Below are positions 61,276-64,000 of a DNA stretch of 64,000 bases, in pieces (within the stretch, counting starts at the first letter, position 1; every line of letters starts with the position of its first letter). This DNA comes from Amborella trichopoda (taxonomy: Eukaryota > Streptophyta > Magnoliopsida > Amborellales > Amborellaceae). The translations under genes and the position numbers were made by a program. The stretch spans positions 6,190,311-6,254,310 of the forward strand of contig NW_006499435.1 of the NCBI RefSeq assembly GCF_000471905.2, read 5' to 3'. The notes beneath the pieces were generated by a model, which saw only the letters and a program-made list of their open reading frames with translations, had not been told where the DNA came from and did not search any database.

Positions 61276-63995
61276 TGAGTTTTTTCAGTCTAGCGACTGT
61301 GACGGTTGGCATAAAGAAAAAGGAAATAAAGAAAAGGGAAATGCTGGAAATTGTGGCCTTGATAAGGATCACTCTGCAGCTTGGTGAAAGGACTCTCCCT
61401 TACCATGAAGCCAGGTGCCACTCGACTTTGTCTATAACCAAGCTCCATAACTGGATTCGAGGAAGGCCAATGCAAAATGGAAGGCTAAGATAGGATGCGG
61501 GCATTGGCTCTACAGCACATCCCCATGAGTCAGTGAAGCATTTGACTCTGGCTTGGTCAAGGCAAATTCTTGTCATCTTAGTTTTTTCTAGGTTCACCCT
61601 AAGGCCCATAGCCAATTGGAAGTATTGGAGGAAGAGCAACAAACAACTAACTTTTTTTAAAAATGCATCGCAAAAGAGGAGGGTATCATTGCCATATTGG
61701 TGGTAGAATATCGCGAGACCCAACCTAGCAACTTGGAAACCCGAAATGCGTCCCGCGCTATACACACGAGATAGTGAGGCACTGAACACCTCAGCCACTA
61801 TGGTAAATATTAGGGTGAAAGGGGGTCCCCTTGGTGGAGCTTGCTCGAAGCATGAAAGTAACGCTTAGATGTGCCATTAATAAGGTCAAAAAATTGGGGT
61901 TTTGAAATACACCCTTGGATCCATGTCCACCATAGAGAGCCAAATGGCATTCTGGACAAAGTCTCATCAATAATTTCCCAGTCCACATGATCATAAGACT
62001 TTTGATTACCAAGCCTGAGATTTTTGCCCTATAGCGGGAATGTATGCATTCGTGTGCTATTAGAGCCCCATCGAGAATCTGTCATTCCTTCACAAAGGTC
62101 CCTTGGGATGATACGATCACCTGACCAAGGACACATTTAAGGTGGGAAGCCAGGCCCTTAAGAGAATTTTGTAGGAAGTATTAATCAAACTAATGGGTCT
62201 GAAGTTTTAAGCTCTTCTGCTCCCTCTTTCTTGGGGATCTTGGCAATGAAAGTGGCATTCATCACCTTATGGATAGTGGCTCGAGAGTGAAATTCAGAAA
62301 AGAAAGCCATGATATCAGTCCTAAGGGTATCCCAAAAGACTTCGAAGAGGGCTATGGGGAAGCTATCAGGGCTGGGGGACCCGGTCTCCATTGAGATCTT
62401 TAATGGCCTGGAGTACTTTGTCCTCTTAAAAAGGGCTTTCCAAATAGGCTGCAGATTCGGGAGAAATAGAAGAGAAGGAGAGGTCCGTCAGTACTGGCCT
62501 AGGACTAGAACGGGAAGAGAAAAGCTTGAAAAAATATTCGACAGCCGCTGCCTCAATGAGATTGGGATGGTCAACAATCTGGTCCCACACCTTGAAGTGG
62601 GTAATAGAGTTATCCCTTCTTCAACAGTTGGCTATCTTGTGGAAGTAAGCTATATTTTGGTTGCCAAGCTTGAGCCATTTGACATTGGTCCGCTGAGCCC
62701 AATAAATTTCTTATTTCTTTAGGAGGCATTGGTAATCATGTTTGTGGATGTATCGAGAATCCAACTCAGACGGGGAGAGAGGTCTAAGTTCTTCAATGAA
62801 GTCTCAGTGTTGAATAGACCTCAAAAGGGAGTCTTTTGGGTATTATAAGTTTCCAGGGAGCTGTGAACTCCATGATTTCAGGAAAACTTTGAGCATTTGA
62901 AGCTTTTTCTACAAGATAAAACAGGCCCACCCATTCACGAGCGGGGAGAAGGACTCCCAATGGTTACAGACAGGAGAGGGGAAGCCGGACTCTTAGAGCC
63001 AAGACAGCTCAAAGCGAAAAGGCTTAGGCCCTCGAGGAAGGGATTAGGTATCCAGCAGGATAGGTCTATGATTTGAGGCGGGATTGGGAAGCACCAGAGA
63101 GTGGGTGTCAGGGAACTCATGATCCCACTCGATAGGGGTTAGAAATCTATCTAATTTTGAGAGGCTTGGATTAGCCGAATGACTAGACCAACTGAACTCC
63201 GCTCCTTCCAACAGGATGTCTATGAGCTAAGAAATCAGAGAACTATACCATTGAAGGGGTAGTTTTGTCGTGGGAATTACGTTCGTGAGACCATCTGGTG
63301 ATTTTAAAATCACCTCCTACGCATCACTAAGAAAAAGGAAGGTCATCAAATATTGTAACTCTCTCAAAACGGCCAATTTCTCGTTGTCTTCTTGTGGTCC
63401 ATAGACCACAATGCATTTCTAATGGAGGAAATCAATGATCCTAGCTAGGGTCACTATGACAGAGAACTTGCCAATGTGAGAGGCAACTAAGGCGTGTTGA
63501 GATGGGACCATCCAAAGCTAACCACTGCTAGGGGAAGACCCCAAATATTTCGAATTTAGGAGAGTGGAGGAAGGAAACTTGGTTTCCACCAAACTAAGAA
63601 GAAAGGGAGAATACTGTGAAACAAATTGACGAATATTTGTTGTTTTCCTGGGTGGTCCAAACCCTTATATTCCAAATAAAGATCTTCATAGCAAAGGTAA
63701 TGGGCGAATGGCACTCATGGTCGAGCGGCGAGAATGCTGAGGAGCTGAGGGAGGGGGGAGGACCTTAGCTGAGGGGTCCCCTTTCTCGTACCTTACTTTG
63801 AAAGAGAGTTGGATAGCTCTCGGAATGCTCTTAAATTGGTGGCGGGAGCCTTACCTTTGACATTATTCGACTTATACTGGCATCTCGATTCGCTATCAGC
63901 ATTGATGAAGGCTTCAAGGGCTTCATGTAGGCCGTTGAACAGGAAGCCCATCACTTAAAGGATCTCATGAGGAGTGCCTTGGGCTTGGTCGATTG
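61276..63995 (-). mobile_element. Largely complete but mutated L1-type LINE ORF2
   Basis: Minus strand. The endonuclease begins near 63690 (MKIFIWNIRG) and runs to about 62940 with CIVVYGPQED, GGDFKITRWSHERN (normally GDFN..R...) and EFPDTHSLVLPNPASNHRPI. Linker words LGNQNIAYFHKIAN follow near 62650. RT: KDLNGDRVPSPDSFPIALF (62410), ATFIAKIPKK (62240), NQKSYDHVDW (about 61990; normally DFEKAYD.V.W), HQGDPLSP-like (about 61820), YGNDTLLFC (61690; normally YADD), LRVNLEKTKM, and a final SWKGR/RVILIKATIS stretch near 61350. It lacks the zinc finger and RNase H, being cut at 61276 by gypsy sequence. Many stops. The upstream part beyond 63700 may be ORF1. Confidence 0.88.
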
Positions 63996-64000
63996 CGTTC

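Noticed and set aside
1..64000. tRNA, rRNA or other structured RNA genes
   Set aside because: No cloverleaf, A/B box pair or rRNA core sequence was found; the tRNA-like string at 8616 is an LTR primer site only.

Overview
The window is nuclear DNA of a flowering plant; the species cannot be named from sequence alone. The evidence is two plant-type protein genes with GT-AG introns, a pentatricopeptide (PPR) fragment, and plant-style transposable elements: L1-type LINEs with an RNase H tail, an RTE LINE, Ty1/copia and Ty3/gypsy retroelements, hAT transposons and MITEs. Introns of about 3 kb that contain transposons fit a medium or large plant genome.

Genes. (1) Positions 1-1823, minus: the 5' part (four exons, open at the window edge) of the plant EAF1/VID21-like scaffold of the NuA4 histone acetyltransferase complex. 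(2) Positions 29408-40943, plus: a complete 18-exon gene for splicing factor 3B subunit 2 (SF3B2/SAP145), about 611 aa, all splice phases consistent. (3) Positions 52331-52690, minus: a truncated PPR relic. No other intact host gene was found.

Layout. 2.1-8.2 kb: LINE relic, inverted-repeat element, solo LTR with a perfect 5-bp target duplication, and an hAT-like MITE. 8.2-15.2 kb: copia gag-protease and integrase relics separated by about 4 kb holding a purine-biased tract, LTR-like DNA and an RTE LINE end. 15.2-23 kb: GA-rich minisatellites, then a degenerate LINE with a 54-bp tandem array and a perfect 157-bp duplication. 23-27.5 kb: hAT transposase pseudogene interrupted by a fold-back MITE. 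29.4-40.9 kb: SF3B2, with a deleted hAT copy in intron 4 and a 73-bp RTE scrap in intron 8. 42.3-43.7 kb: LINE 3' end. 44.4-48.0 kb: internally deleted Ty3/gypsy element inserted in one copy of an unidentified repeat of about 1.1 kb, whose other copies lie head-to-tail at 58.7-61.1 kb. 49.9-61 kb: LINE scraps, the PPR relic and segmental duplications. 61.1-64 kb: gypsy protease scrap joined to a fairly complete LINE on the minus strand.

The genes do not form a pathway together: one is a chromatin scaffold, the other a spliceosome subunit. Several insertion events can be reconstructed to the base because target duplications, or paralogous empty sites, lie in the same window. I found no convincing new biological system. 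The least explained signals are the 1.1-kb repeat with shared peptide-like segments and the one-sided purine tract at 10.5-12.0 kb.
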